Positions 18,551 through 27,266 of a stretch of 64,000 nt of DNA are shown in pieces; positions within the stretch are counted from its first letter, which is position 1; each line of letters begins with the position of its first letter. This DNA comes from Candidatus Poribacteria bacterium (GTDB lineage Bacteria; Poribacteria; WGA-4E; WGA-3G). The stretch spans positions 1 through 64,000 of the forward strand of contig VXMD01000032.1 in assembly GCA_009841255.1 (NCBI GenBank), written 5' to 3'. The translations under genes and the position numbers were made by a program. Below the pieces are notes generated by a model. The model was not told the DNA's origin. It worked only from the letters and a program-made list of their open reading frames with translations, and ran no database searches.

Positions 18551-20553
18551 ATGAAACATATATCCACAACAATTTTACCCCTAATTTTAGTCGGTGTATT
18601 CGCCTTGACTTGCGTGCTTTACGCACAAAACGAGACAACAGAGGATTATTGGAATCAGTTCCGCGGTCCAAACGGAAACGGTAAGGCAATGGCGAGTGAC
18701 CTCCCAATCGAATTTGAGGAAATTATGCATAATCAAGGAACTGCCAAGGCGTTGATTGTAGATATGGTGCGGGCAGCGGGCAGCGATTTAGAGATCAATG
18801 TCAATCCATTGTCGGATAGCCAGAAAAGATCCGGATTCACTGGAGCGAACGAAATAATTCAGGAGTGGATCAAGGAAAACGGGGAATCGATTATCGATAC
18901 TCGCAGCGGTCCATTTGAACCTACCGACCAATACGTCACAACCTACAAGGATGGCAAAATCTACGTTCATGTGCTTTCTTGGGATGGAAAGAACAATATC
19001 ACCCTCCCAGCCATCACCGATCGGGTGGTGAAGAACGCGTGGATTTTGGAACATCCTACAGCAGATGGTGCTTCGTGGGGCATTGTGAGACAGCATCCAT
19101 GGGGACTTTTGATCGTGGTCCCGGAGGAATACCAAAACGGTGTTGATGACATCATCGTTCTTGATATTGAAGGGGATCCCGATACGCTTAAGAAACCGCG
19201 GTTGGTTGAAGCAGATCCTTCGTCGGTCATTTATCTTTTTGGGGACAGCGCCAAGACAGATGGCGGTCTTGCGCACTTGCAGGCACAGGACTGGATTGAG
19301 GGTTGGAAAAACCATCCGCTTCACTTTCATGGAAGGTGAAACTCCAGGTGCCTTCTGATTATGAACTTACGCTAACCTATACTGCCGATGCCGATGCCAT
19401 AGGTTCGGCGTTCGAGATTATCACAGGACAAGGCAAAATTACTGGGACAATCCGCCAAACAACCGGATGGGCAGGGGATTCGCAGAATTTTGAAAGGATA
19501 CCACTTCAGGAGACATTGCACGTTCCCGAAGGTGAAAGTATAATTACGCTGCGTCTCATTGGAGAGGCAAACTCCGCAGATAACGTAAAAGTCCATTCGC
19601 TTGAGCTGATTTCACCCACCGCGGCAAAGGTAATGATTGACTCAAGGAAGAAGGCTCAAGAGATGCGAGCGAGTACCGATTGGTTCGTTGAGGCGAAATA
19701 TGGCGTGATGTTCCACTGGTCAACAACGACGCAGCCGCTACGTGGCCCACAAAAATCCTATCCAGACGCGGTGAACGCTTTTGACATCGATGCTTTCACC
19801 GACATGGTGCGTGAAACTGGTGCGGGCTACGTCATTTTCACTGCTGTCCACGGAATTATGCATTTCCCTGCTCCTCTGAAATCGATCAAAGCGGTTATGC
19901 CGGAACGCGCGTGTAGACGCGATCTAATTGGAGAGATGGCTGACGAGCTGCAAGAACATGATATACCCCTTATTCTCTATTTTCATCACGGCGTTGGGGA
20001 TACAGAATGGATAAAAACCGCTGGGTTTTTAAGTCCAGACAAGTCGGGATTTTTCAGAATTGAACGCGATATTCTTACCGAGATCGGACACCGATACAGC
20101 AAAAAGGTTGCGGGTTATTGGTTCGATGATCGGTATCCGCTCCAACCATTTGAAGAATTGTATGAAGCGACCAAAGTTGGGAATCCTGACCGTATTGTCG
20201 CTTGGAACAGCTGGATTCTCCCGAAAACGACTGAATTTCAAGAGTACTACGGTGGCGAGTTTGGCGGTGCTCTCGTAACACCACCGGCAAACTTCTTTGC
20301 CGAAAATAGCAGTGCCAGCGGACTACAACCACACGGTATGATTTTTCTCGACGACCCTTGGCAACATGGATACCCAGACACCGATATTGCCGCACCCCTA
20401 TTTACCACTCAGCGGCTTATTGATTATGTGCAGACCTGTATTGCCCAGAAGTTGGTAATTACGATGAATATGGGGATTACTCAGGATGGAAAGGTTTCAC
20501 CTGCAACTCTTGAACAAATGAGAACCTTACGACAAGCAATTCGAGAGGAATAG
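18551..20553 (+). pseudogene. Chimeric, frameshifted alpha-L-fucosidase-like gene
   Basis: The first frame (18551-19339) starts with a signal peptide and YWNQFRGPNGNGKA, the start of a PQQ/WD40-type exported protein. It then jumps at about residue 55 to the end of a GH29-like fucosidase (GSDLEINVNPLSD, WIKENGESIIDTR). The frame breaks at an A-run, 19307-19311. In the -1 frame the expected continuation WKNPSASLSWKVKLQV runs on through a beta-sandwich into a second fucosidase-like barrel (WFVEAKYGVMFHWS, GYWFDDRYP) that ends at 20553. Two events are visible: a fusion near 18715 and a one-base frameshift. The C-terminal part (19330-20553) could still be made only if it has its own start. Confidence 0.65.
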
Positions 20554-20578
20554 TTATTGGAAGAATGGTTCTCGGTAC

Positions 20579-20640
20579 GGATTTCTGCGAAATCCTTTCG
20601 GTTATCAGTTATTGGTTAAAGACACGAGCGTAACGAAGTG
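20579..20640. repeat. Hairpin plus TTATCAGTTATTGG dispersed repeat
   Basis: GGATTTC and GAAATCC pair around TGC at 20579-20595, followed by GGTTATCAGTTATTGG and an AACGAAGTGG segment related to words at 25470. It sits between convergent genes and may also end transcription of the fucosidase remnant, though no U-run follows. Confidence 0.45.
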
Positions 20641-20709
20641 GTCTCTGTTACCACACAACTCTTGTTCGATAATCGAGAACTGGCAACTTGAACGAAGATA
20701 GTCTCTCCG

Positions 20710-21678
20710 CTACGATTCCTCCGACGTTTCTGACGCGTTCTGTTGCACACGTAAGGCTTCGAGTTCGGTCCGAAAAGTCGGCATGTCATTGATTCTCACT
20801 GCCCCGATAGCACTAATGACAGGATCGTAAGCACTTGCCCCGCTCCCTCCAACAAACAGGGCAACATCTTCTTGAATTCCGCGTCGAATTTTCCGTAATT
20901 CATTTGCCATAAGTGGATCGTCTGTGGGGTAAACGATGCTCAACCCGATCGCTTTTGCCCCATTTTGCCCTGCACACCCTACAATCTCTTCAGCTGGTAA
21001 GTTTGGACCGAGGTAGGTGACGTGCCACCCGCGCGACGCTGCAGTTGTTCCGGCAATTAATGCGCCAATTTCGTGGAGTTGACCCCGCGGTGTCGCAACC
21101 ACTAAATTTGGCATTGCGGCGGATACATCAGATCCCTGGCATATACTGCCCAACAGGGTCCGGACAACTGCGGCGGCAAGGTGTTCGTGTGCGATCCGTA
21201 ACGTTCCAGCTTTCCACTGTTCACCAATTTCCTGCATCAGTGGTGTGATCAACTTTTCAAGGAAAACAGGTTGGCTAAAGGCGACTGATGCAGCAAAGAG
21301 CGTTGATTCGAGTGCTTGCATCTCAAATCTCTTAACCGCTGCAATGCACGAAGCAATATAAAAATGAAGGGATGTTTCCTGTGAGACATCCTCTTTTGCG
21401 ATTGCAGCGGACTGCGCAACCGTCCCACCCGTTCCAATGAGTTCCAGAAGTTCTTCGGTCGATAGATTTGCTATTCGTCCAATACTATGTCCTGCCTGAG
21501 TCGCGAGACGAAGCAACGTGAGTCGCGATATATCCGCGTCGGAATAGAGACGACGATTCGTTTCGGTTCGCAACGGTGTGACGACGTTGTATCGCTTTTC
21601 CCATGCCCGAATGATAAGTTGTGTTAATCCTGTCTGAATGGCAACGGTTTTAATACCGTGTTTATGTTGATCCGTCAT
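20710..21678 (-). CDS. carH: CarH/LitR-like MerR-family B12-dependent photoreceptor repressor
   Basis: 322 residues. Residues 8-75 are a MerR-type winged helix (KTVAIQTGLTQLIIRAWEKRY, TNRRLYSDADI). Residues about 105-185 are the four-helix B12-capping domain and carry the W-x9-EH signature of photosensing members (W155, E165, H166). Residues about 190-300 are a B12-binding Rossmann domain with the ligand His at H202 in GQLHEIG and GGSG at 277-280. In CarH, adenosylcobalamin makes a DNA-binding tetramer in the dark and light breaks it, freeing carotenoid genes. The usual acidic residue two before the His is Q200 here. It is divergent from the carotenoid operon, which strongly supports the role. 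Confidence 0.85.
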   Translation of the reverse strand: MTDQHKHGIKTVAIQTGLTQLIIRAWEKRYNVVTPLRTETNRRLYSDADISRLTLLRLATQAGHSIGRIANLSTEELLELIGTGGTVAQSAAIAKEDVSQETSLHFYIASCIAAVKRFEMQALESTLFAASVAFSQPVFLEKLITPLMQEIGEQWKAGTLRIAHEHLAAAVVRTLLGSICQGSDVSAAMPNLVVATPRGQLHEIGALIAGTTAASRGWHVTYLGPNLPAEEIVGCAGQNGAKAIGLSIVYPTDDPLMANELRKIRRGIQEDVALFVGGSGASAYDPVISAIGAVRINDMPTFRTELEALRVQQNASETSEES

Positions 21679-22105
21679 CAGCCCTTTCCTTTTTTACTTT
21701 TCTCCTTGTCATCTTAGGATCCAGTATAACATTATAGTGGATCCGAAAAATAAATAGACATTCGTCCCTGCCCTGGTAGGCGAGGTTTCTAACCTCGCCG
21801 GTGCAGAGTGTTCTATTAATTCTAAACTTTACTATAATATATGTTATTTGTCAATAGTTTTGTCTAAATTTTAGAATTGAACAGAGAAAGTATCCTAATT
21901 TCCTTACCAAATAGGTTATCTACGGTGGGTATTAGTTGCGTAATCTTGTGCTATTGTCCTACATAATTTCTATACAAAATTCGATTTATGATAAAATTGT
22001 ATAAATTATTTCTTGACAAATTATAGACAATATGTAATAATAGTGTACATAGAGATTTATGCGCTAATTTAAAAAATCATACCGATGTGAAGGAAATAAA
22101 TATCA
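21679..22105. promoter_or_regulatory. Divergent carH / idi control region
   Basis: This 427-bp AT-rich region separates the photoreceptor gene from the carotenoid operon. For idi, TTGACA at 22013-22018 and TAATAA at 22035-22040 are 16 bases apart. Just upstream is an imperfect inverted repeat, left arm ATAATTTCTATACAA (21963-21977) and right arm TTGTATAAATTAT (21997-22009), a good candidate operator. For carH on the minus strand, TTGACA lies at 21854-21849 with a poor -10 17 bases on. A REP-like hairpin sits at 21779-21799. Confidence 0.65.
21779..21799. repeat. REP-like palindrome GGCGAGGTT-TCT-AACCTCGCC
   Basis: A 9-bp perfect stem with loop TCT. The same design (a GGTT arm, a TCT or TCCT loop, an AACC arm) recurs at 41179-41194, 41217-41236, 41743-41764 and 56673-56687. 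Confidence 0.7.
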
Positions 22106-22645
22106 ATGATACAAGAGCATGTCATACTCGTAGATCATACGGGCAGAGAAATTGGCACCCAAGAAAAAATACAAGCACATCGTGAGGGTAAATTACACAG
22201 CGCGTTTTCGATTTTTGTCTTTAACGCCCTGGGTGAATTATTGCTTCAGAGACGGGCATGGACGAAATACCATTCCGGTGGATTATGGACGAATACCTGC
22301 TGTAGTCATCCACGTCCCGGCGAAAACTATTATCGCGCAGCGCGACGACGGCTCAATGAGGAAATGGGTTTCGATTGTGAATTGACCGGGCTTTTTAGTT
22401 TTATTTATCACGTCCAACTCGACAATAGCCTATTTGAACACGAACTAGACCACGTCTTTGTTGGACACTATAACGGTCAACCTATTCCGAATCCAAACGA
22501 AGTTGATGATTGGAAGTGGATGAACATAAAAGCATTGAGGCAGGATGTTCAGGAAAACCCTAAAGATTACACGTACTGGTTCAAACTGACGCTGGATCGC
22601 GTTGTTACACAAACCCGAACAATCAATTTTTCCCATGAAACTTAA
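22106..22645 (+). CDS. idi: Isopentenyl-diphosphate delta-isomerase, type 1
   Basis: 179 residues. It interconverts IPP and DMAPP, the C5 units for carotenoids, in the cytoplasm. The Nudix-fold type 1 enzyme is recognised by WTNTCCSHPRPGE (catalytic Cys), RRLNEEMGF and ELDHVFVGHY (catalytic Glu). The start at 22106 has GAAGGAAAT 8-10 bases upstream. It opens the carotenoid operon and lies directly behind the candidate CarH operator, so the light switch would set C5 supply together with the pathway. It overlaps the next gene by 11 bp. Confidence 0.93.
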   Translation: MIQEHVILVDHTGREIGTQEKIQAHREGKLHSAFSIFVFNALGELLLQRRAWTKYHSGGLWTNTCCSHPRPGENYYRAARRRLNEEMGFDCELTGLFSFIYHVQLDNSLFEHELDHVFVGHYNGQPIPNPNEVDDWKWMNIKALRQDVQENPKDYTYWFKLTLDRVVTQTRTINFSHET

Positions 22646-23231
22646 CAGGTTTATTCTTCTGAACTTGATATGGGTACTGCTTTTTTTCTTGTGTTCCATT
22701 GGTATCACTGCAGATGAATCGGTGGAAGTGTTGCTGAAGCGTGCGCGAGAAGAATTTTATGCCTCCGTTGAAAACAAAAAGCGTATTGAACCGGCGATCA
22801 AACTTTTTGAACGGATCGCGCGAGAAAAACCGAAGTACGCTGGACGTGCAGAGGTCTACATGGGTACGCTTGTTGCTCTCAAAGGGAAGCACGCGTTTTT
22901 TCCCCACACCAAACTCAAGTGGACAAAGCGCGGTTTAGCAATCATAGATAGTGGCTTAAAGAAAGCTCCAGAAGACATTGAGGCACTGTTCATTCACGGA
23001 GCGGTCTGTTACCATCTTCCGTTCTTCTTTCAACGTGGTGACGATGCACAACGGGATTTCAAGGAAATTATCAAACAAATGCCCTCACAGATGCATACAT
23101 ATCACTCCGAATTAGTTGTAAATATCATTACGTTCTTGCTTGAGAAGGCGAAACTGACAGATGATGAGAAAGTATATCTCCGGGCACTCAAAGACAAATT
23201 GGAGTCCGGGTATCCAGAAGCGCAGCAATGA
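22635..23231 (+). CDS. Exported helical-repeat protein in carotenoid operon
   Basis: About 198 residues from the ATG at 22635, inside the end of idi. The N-terminus (FILLNLIWVLLFFLCSIGITA) is a signal peptide. The mature part is helix-rich and TPR-like: ESVEVLLKRAREEF, IEPAIKLFERIAREKPKYAGRAEVYMGTL, GLAIIDSGLKKAPEDIEALFIHGAVCYH. I recognise no named family. It overlaps the cyclase gene by 4 bp (ATGA), so it is translated with the operon. A role in the carotenoid membrane is possible but only by position. Confidence 0.65.
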   Translation: MKLNRFILLNLIWVLLFFLCSIGITADESVEVLLKRAREEFYASVENKKRIEPAIKLFERIAREKPKYAGRAEVYMGTLVALKGKHAFFPHTKLKWTKRGLAIIDSGLKKAPEDIEALFIHGAVCYHLPFFFQRGDDAQRDFKEIIKQMPSQMHTYHSELVVNIITFLLEKAKLTDDEKVYLRALKDKLESGYPEAQQ

Positions 23232-23911
23232 AATTTGAATATCTTCTGTTTAATCTTGTTATTATTGTTGGACCTGTTGTATCCCGATTCAGTCGTCAGA
23301 TTAGACAAATTTCGCACTGGCGATTGAAACTACTTGTGAGTGGAATTGTCATGATTCCGTATATTATATGGGATGCCATTGTCGCTGGGTCGCATTGGTG
23401 GTTCAACGCGGCGTATACCCTCGATTTTCGATTGTTAGGTTTGCCAATTGGGGAGTGGCTCTTTTTTCTCACCGTTCCATTTGGATGTTTGTTGGTATGG
23501 GAGACGCTACCCAGTGCTGATAGCTGGTTAGTCCAATTGAAATTCCTTCGGTACATCAGAGCGGTTTTATATGCTGCACTACCAATCGGTGTATGGATTT
23601 TTAGTACGGGTAGGCAGTACACAGGATTGGTTCTATTTTGTTTTGCACTTGTCGGATTGGTGGATATGTTATTAAACGTTAATCTGCTTCTACAACCGAA
23701 AACCTATCTCTATCTCGGAATTGTCTCCGGTTTGATTTTGGTGTTCAACGGTTACCTCACGGCGCGACCGCTTGTTCTGTATGGTGAGGCATATCAGAGT
23801 GGCTACCGGATTTTTACAATTCCTATTGAGGATTTCGGGTATGGCTTCACGTTAATGCTGTTTAACACAATGCTTTACGAAAAATTGAAGGTAGCTTGGT
23901 ATGAAAAATAA
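23228..23911 (+). CDS. Fused CrtYc/CrtYd-type lycopene cyclase
   Basis: 227 residues with about six or seven membrane segments. Two cyclase half-domains are fused in one chain. The first has WDAIVAGSHWWFN and GLPIGEWLFFLTVPF, equivalent to the PxE(E)xxF motif. The second has YRIFTIPIEDFGYGF, the matching motif of the other half. Heterodimeric and fused enzymes of this family cyclise one or both ends of lycopene to beta rings. With CruF downstream acting on an open psi end, gamma-carotene (one ring) is the expected product. It overlaps both neighbours (4 bp upstream, 11 bp downstream). Confidence 0.85.
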   Translation: MKFEYLLFNLVIIVGPVVSRFSRQIRQISHWRLKLLVSGIVMIPYIIWDAIVAGSHWWFNAAYTLDFRLLGLPIGEWLFFLTVPFGCLLVWETLPSADSWLVQLKFLRYIRAVLYAALPIGVWIFSTGRQYTGLVLFCFALVGLVDMLLNVNLLLQPKTYLYLGIVSGLILVFNGYLTARPLVLYGEAYQSGYRIFTIPIEDFGYGFTLMLFNTMLYEKLKVAWYEK

Positions 23912-25382
23912 ACGAGTGGCAATCATCGGTGGTGGACTTGGGGCATTAAGCGGTGCGATTCGTCTCGCGCGGTTAGGATTCTCTGTCCAACTATTTGAGA
24001 AAAATCCGAAGATTGGAGGGAAGGTCAACGAAGTAATTTTGGAAGGCTACCGGTTTGATACAGGAGCATCTCTGTTAACGATGCCTTTTGTGATTGATGA
24101 ATTGTTCGATTTTGCTGGTTTTAAGCGGTCAGATTATCTCGATTTTGTGTCAATTGACCCGATATGCCGATACTTTTTTTCAGATGGCTCAGTGATGGAT
24201 GCGAGTGCCGACACAGCAAAGATGAAAACTGCGATTGAGGAACTATCGTCTGATGACATGGAAGCGTATGAACGGTTCTTGAAGTATGCGGAACGTATTC
24301 ACGACCTAACAGCCGAAATCTTTATGTTTATACCGATCCATGAATTCGGGAAACTCATGCGCCTTCGGTATTTTCGGACACTGTTCAGGCTTCATCAAAT
24401 TGATCCATTTCGGACGGTTCACCAGAGTGTATCCCGTTTTTTTTCAGATCCGCGCCTCGTTCAACTGTTTGATCGTTACGCGACCTACAACGGTTCAGAT
24501 CCGTTCCAAGCCCCAGCGACCCTTAACATCATTCCGTATATTGAATACGGATTGGGTGGGTATTACATCCAAGGGGGGATATATCGCTTGGTTGATGCTT
24601 TGAAAGCGGTGGCATGTGCGTTAGGTACCCAGATTCATACATCGGCGAAAGTTGAAGCAATCCGCCATGATGGTAAACGGGTGAGTGGGGTGCAAGTCAA
24701 TGGTGAGAGAATTGATGCCGACGCTGTGTTATGTGGTGCTGACGTTGTCGTTGCCTATCGCGAATTGATTGAGGGCCCCCAGCATCAACGGGAAAAACTG
24801 GAGCGATTGGAACCGTCGCTATCAGGAATGGTATTTCTTTGGGGGATTAAGGGGAAACACCCGCCTTTAGCACATCACAACATTATCTTTTCCAGCGACT
24901 ACCGTAGGGAGTTCAGACAGATTTTCAGGCATCAGCAAGTGCCAGATGAACCGACGATTTACATTGCCATAAGCAGTAAAGCAGATGCGGCACACGCGCC
25001 AACTGACGGCGAAAATTGGTTCGTGTTGTTGAACATGCCGTATTTGGTCCCTGGTCAGATGTGGGAGAAGGAGAAAACTCGGATGCGGCAGGTTGTACTG
25101 GATAGATTAAAGCAGCTGGGTTTCGACATCGCGGATCAGATTGAGGTGGAGCAGATTTACACACCAGAAGATTTCTCTGAGCTTTACGCCAGCAATCAAG
25201 GAAGTATCTACGGTGTATCGTCGAATCGGAAGACCACTGCTTTCAGGCGTTTACCGAACCGAAGCCGTCTCCTTGACGGACTTTACTTTGCAGGCGGTTC
25301 AGTGCATCCGGGGGGCGGAATTCCGTTGGTAATATTGTCTGGAAAGATTGCGGCGACATTAATTGCTGAAAACAGTTTTTAA
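23901..25382 (+). CDS. CrtI-family carotenoid desaturase, CrtD-like
   Basis: 493-residue FAD-dependent membrane-associated enzyme. The N-terminal dinucleotide-binding motif is VAIIGGGLGALSGAIRLA, and the C-terminal FAD motif is LYFAGGSVHPGGGIPLVILSGK. The middle (LAHHNIIFSSDYRREF, PTIYIAISSKADAAHAP, NWFVLLNMP) looks like the CrtD group that makes 3,4-double bonds on 1-hydroxylated carotenoids rather than phytoene desaturase. This fits the hydratase CruF in the same operon. Its last codons and stop lie in the start of the repeat at 25376. The CrtD versus CrtI call is from motif style and needs a tree. Confidence 0.78.
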   Translation: MKNKRVAIIGGGLGALSGAIRLARLGFSVQLFEKNPKIGGKVNEVILEGYRFDTGASLLTMPFVIDELFDFAGFKRSDYLDFVSIDPICRYFFSDGSVMDASADTAKMKTAIEELSSDDMEAYERFLKYAERIHDLTAEIFMFIPIHEFGKLMRLRYFRTLFRLHQIDPFRTVHQSVSRFFSDPRLVQLFDRYATYNGSDPFQAPATLNIIPYIEYGLGGYYIQGGIYRLVDALKAVACALGTQIHTSAKVEAIRHDGKRVSGVQVNGERIDADAVLCGADVVVAYRELIEGPQHQREKLERLEPSLSGMVFLWGIKGKHPPLAHHNIIFSSDYRREFRQIFRHQQVPDEPTIYIAISSKADAAHAPTDGENWFVLLNMPYLVPGQMWEKEKTRMRQVVLDRLKQLGFDIADQIEVEQIYTPEDFSELYASNQGSIYGVSSNRKTTAFRRLPNRSRLLDGLYFAGGSVHPGGGIPLVILSGKIAATLIAENSF

Positions 25383-25596
25383 TTTTACCTTGCGGTTCGG
25401 TCAGGTGGGTTTGATACATAGACTGCCTCTCCGTATATCCTGCTTCGCAGTGAGAACCACTTCGTTACGGACTACAATTGAGAAAATTATCAAAATCAGC
25501 AGCCTGCAACAATACGCAGAAACACGCAGGCGACTCGACCGCGAGAAACCTCAAGTTACAAATATCGTCGTTACGCCGCAAGGAATAATTAAAGAT
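25376..25596. repeat. Inverted-repeat-bounded element between crtD-like gene and crtI
   Basis: The left end reads TTTTTAATTTTACCTTGCGG on the plus strand. The right end, GCCGCAAGGAATAATTAAAG at 25576-25595, is its near reverse complement. The middle holds GCCTGCAACAATACGCAG and a matching CGCAGGCG. The left end gives the crtD-like gene its stop codon and the right end gives crtI its ribosome binding site (AAGGA, 12 bases before ATG). Relatives are at 27178, 30048, 43339, 44935 and 60786. Confidence 0.75.
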
Positions 25597-27072
25597 ATGA
25601 AGCGGAAAATTGTCATCATCGGTTCAGGATTCGGGGGACTCGCAGCAGCGATTCGACTGCAAGCCAAAGGCATGCAAGTCACGCTTCTGGAAAAGAATGC
25701 GAAAGTTGGAGGGCACGCCTATCAACTGATTAAGGAGGGTTACACTTTCGACATGGGACCGTCGATTATTACCGCTCCTGACTTGATTCAACGCGTATTT
25801 GTGTGTGGTGGCGCGCGGATGGAAGATTACCTCGATTTGGTGAAACTTGACCCTTTTTATCGTATCTACTTCCATGACGGGACATCGCTCGATTACACGG
25901 ATGATGGCGAACAGATGAAACGGCAAATGACACAATTCAGCACGACGGACGCTAATAACTACGATTCTTTTATGGCGCATACCCGTCAACTCTACGATGC
26001 CGTCATCACGGATGGGTTAGGTGCAACGGCATTTGATTTACCGACGATGCTCGGTTTTCTGCCGCGTGCGCTGCGACTTCAAGCGTTGATGCCTGCCTAC
26101 GATTTCGTTAAGAAGTATTTTGATGATCCGCGTCACCGCTTCACGTTCTCATTTCACCCGCTGTTTATAGGTGGCAATCCATTCCGGGCACCTGCCGTTT
26201 ATCTGATGATCCCATATCTTGAAAAAACCGGAGGTGTCTGGTTCTGTAGGGGCGGTATGTATAGCCTCGTTTGCGCGTTAGCAGATGTGTTCAAGCAACT
26301 CGGTGGTATCGTCGAAACCGATACAGAGGTTGAACGGATCGTTGTTGAAAAGCAACGTGCAAAGGGTGTTATTGCGAACAGACAATTTTACGAAGCAGAT
26401 GGCGTTATTTCCAATGCGGATCTGTTCCATACTTACGGGGAACTTATTAAGCCCGAACACCGCAGGAAATGGTCGGACAAAAAACTCAGAAAGACCCAAT
26501 ATTCGATGAGTGCCTTCCTGCTCTATCTCGGCGTTCGTAAGAAATATCCACAACTGAAGCATCACACGCTCATTCTTTCTGAGAGATATAAGGGATTAAT
26601 AGACGACATCTTTGATAATAAGGTGCTTTCAGACGATTTTTCAATGTATCTCCATATCCCGTCGCAAACCGATCCGTCGATGGCACCGGAAGGTTCTGAG
26701 AGCATGTACATCCTGATTCCAGTGCCGAATTTGGAGAGCGGGATCAACTGGGAGAAGACGCAGGCAAGATACACGGACAGAGTGCTGGCGTTCTTGGAAA
26801 ATGACTTCGGACTGACAGATTTAAAGCGTTCAATTGAAGTACTTGAAACGTTTACACCCTCAGATTTCAAACGGGAACGGAATAACCATCTCGGTAGCGC
26901 GTGGGGTGTTGAACCAAAACTGACACAGACAGCGTATTTTCGACCGCGGAACCGAAGCGAAGATATAGAGAAACTCTACTTTGTCGGCGCAAGCACGCAT
27001 CCCGGTGCAGGTGTACCGGGTGTCCTGCTGACAGCAGAAACGACAGTAAAACTTGTCGTCAAGGACTTTTAA
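25597..27072 (+). CDS. crtI: Phytoene desaturase CrtI
   Basis: 491 residues from the ATG at 25597; the longer open frame from 25363 is repeat sequence and is not taken. FAD-binding start KIVIIGSGFGGLAAAIRL, then EKNAKVGGHAYQL, and the family end LYFVGASTHPGAGVPGVLLTAE. Segments LKHHTLILSERYKGLIDDIF and YILIPVPNLESGINW are typical of four-step phytoene-to-lycopene desaturases. It acts at the cytoplasmic membrane with FAD. Its Shine-Dalgarno is inside the upstream repeat. Paired with crtB downstream. Confidence 0.9.
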   Translation: MKRKIVIIGSGFGGLAAAIRLQAKGMQVTLLEKNAKVGGHAYQLIKEGYTFDMGPSIITAPDLIQRVFVCGGARMEDYLDLVKLDPFYRIYFHDGTSLDYTDDGEQMKRQMTQFSTTDANNYDSFMAHTRQLYDAVITDGLGATAFDLPTMLGFLPRALRLQALMPAYDFVKKYFDDPRHRFTFSFHPLFIGGNPFRAPAVYLMIPYLEKTGGVWFCRGGMYSLVCALADVFKQLGGIVETDTEVERIVVEKQRAKGVIANRQFYEADGVISNADLFHTYGELIKPEHRRKWSDKKLRKTQYSMSAFLLYLGVRKKYPQLKHHTLILSERYKGLIDDIFDNKVLSDDFSMYLHIPSQTDPSMAPEGSESMYILIPVPNLESGINWEKTQARYTDRVLAFLENDFGLTDLKRSIEVLETFTPSDFKRERNNHLGSAWGVEPKLTQTAYFRPRNRSEDIEKLYFVGASTHPGAGVPGVLLTAETTVKLVVKDF

Positions 27073-27177
27073 CTATCGACTCCTGGGCTGCGCTCCGCTA
27101 CGCTTACGCGCAGGTTTATGGGAAAGAATGAACATCTTGTAGGATAAACTTTTAGTTTGGACAGTTTTAACGAAGTC

Positions 27178-27266
27178 GTAGCCTGCAACAACGGCACAGG
27201 CGGCTCTACGGAAATGGACGTTATTGATCCAACATACCTCGCCGAACCGCAAGGAATAATTAAAAA
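27178..27266 (+). repeat. Same repeat family, directly before crtB
   Basis: GCCTGCAACAACGGCACAGG (27181) and CGAACCGCAAGGAATAATTA (27244-27263) match the repeat at 25376-25596. The end supplies AAGGA 11 bases before the crtB ATG. The earlier half of the gap, 27073-27177, shows no gene and is GC-rich then AT-rich without a clear repeat match. Confidence 0.75.

Noticed and set aside
19303-19330. Programmed -1 frameshift at the A-run in the fucosidase-like gene
   Set aside because: The heptamer is G-AAA-AAC, not the standard A-AAA-AAG/C slip, and no stem-loop lies at the right distance. The gene is also a chimera upstream, so simple decay is more likely.
25363-25596. Longer start for crtI
   Set aside because: The extra 78 residues are repeat DNA and precede the conserved FAD motif.
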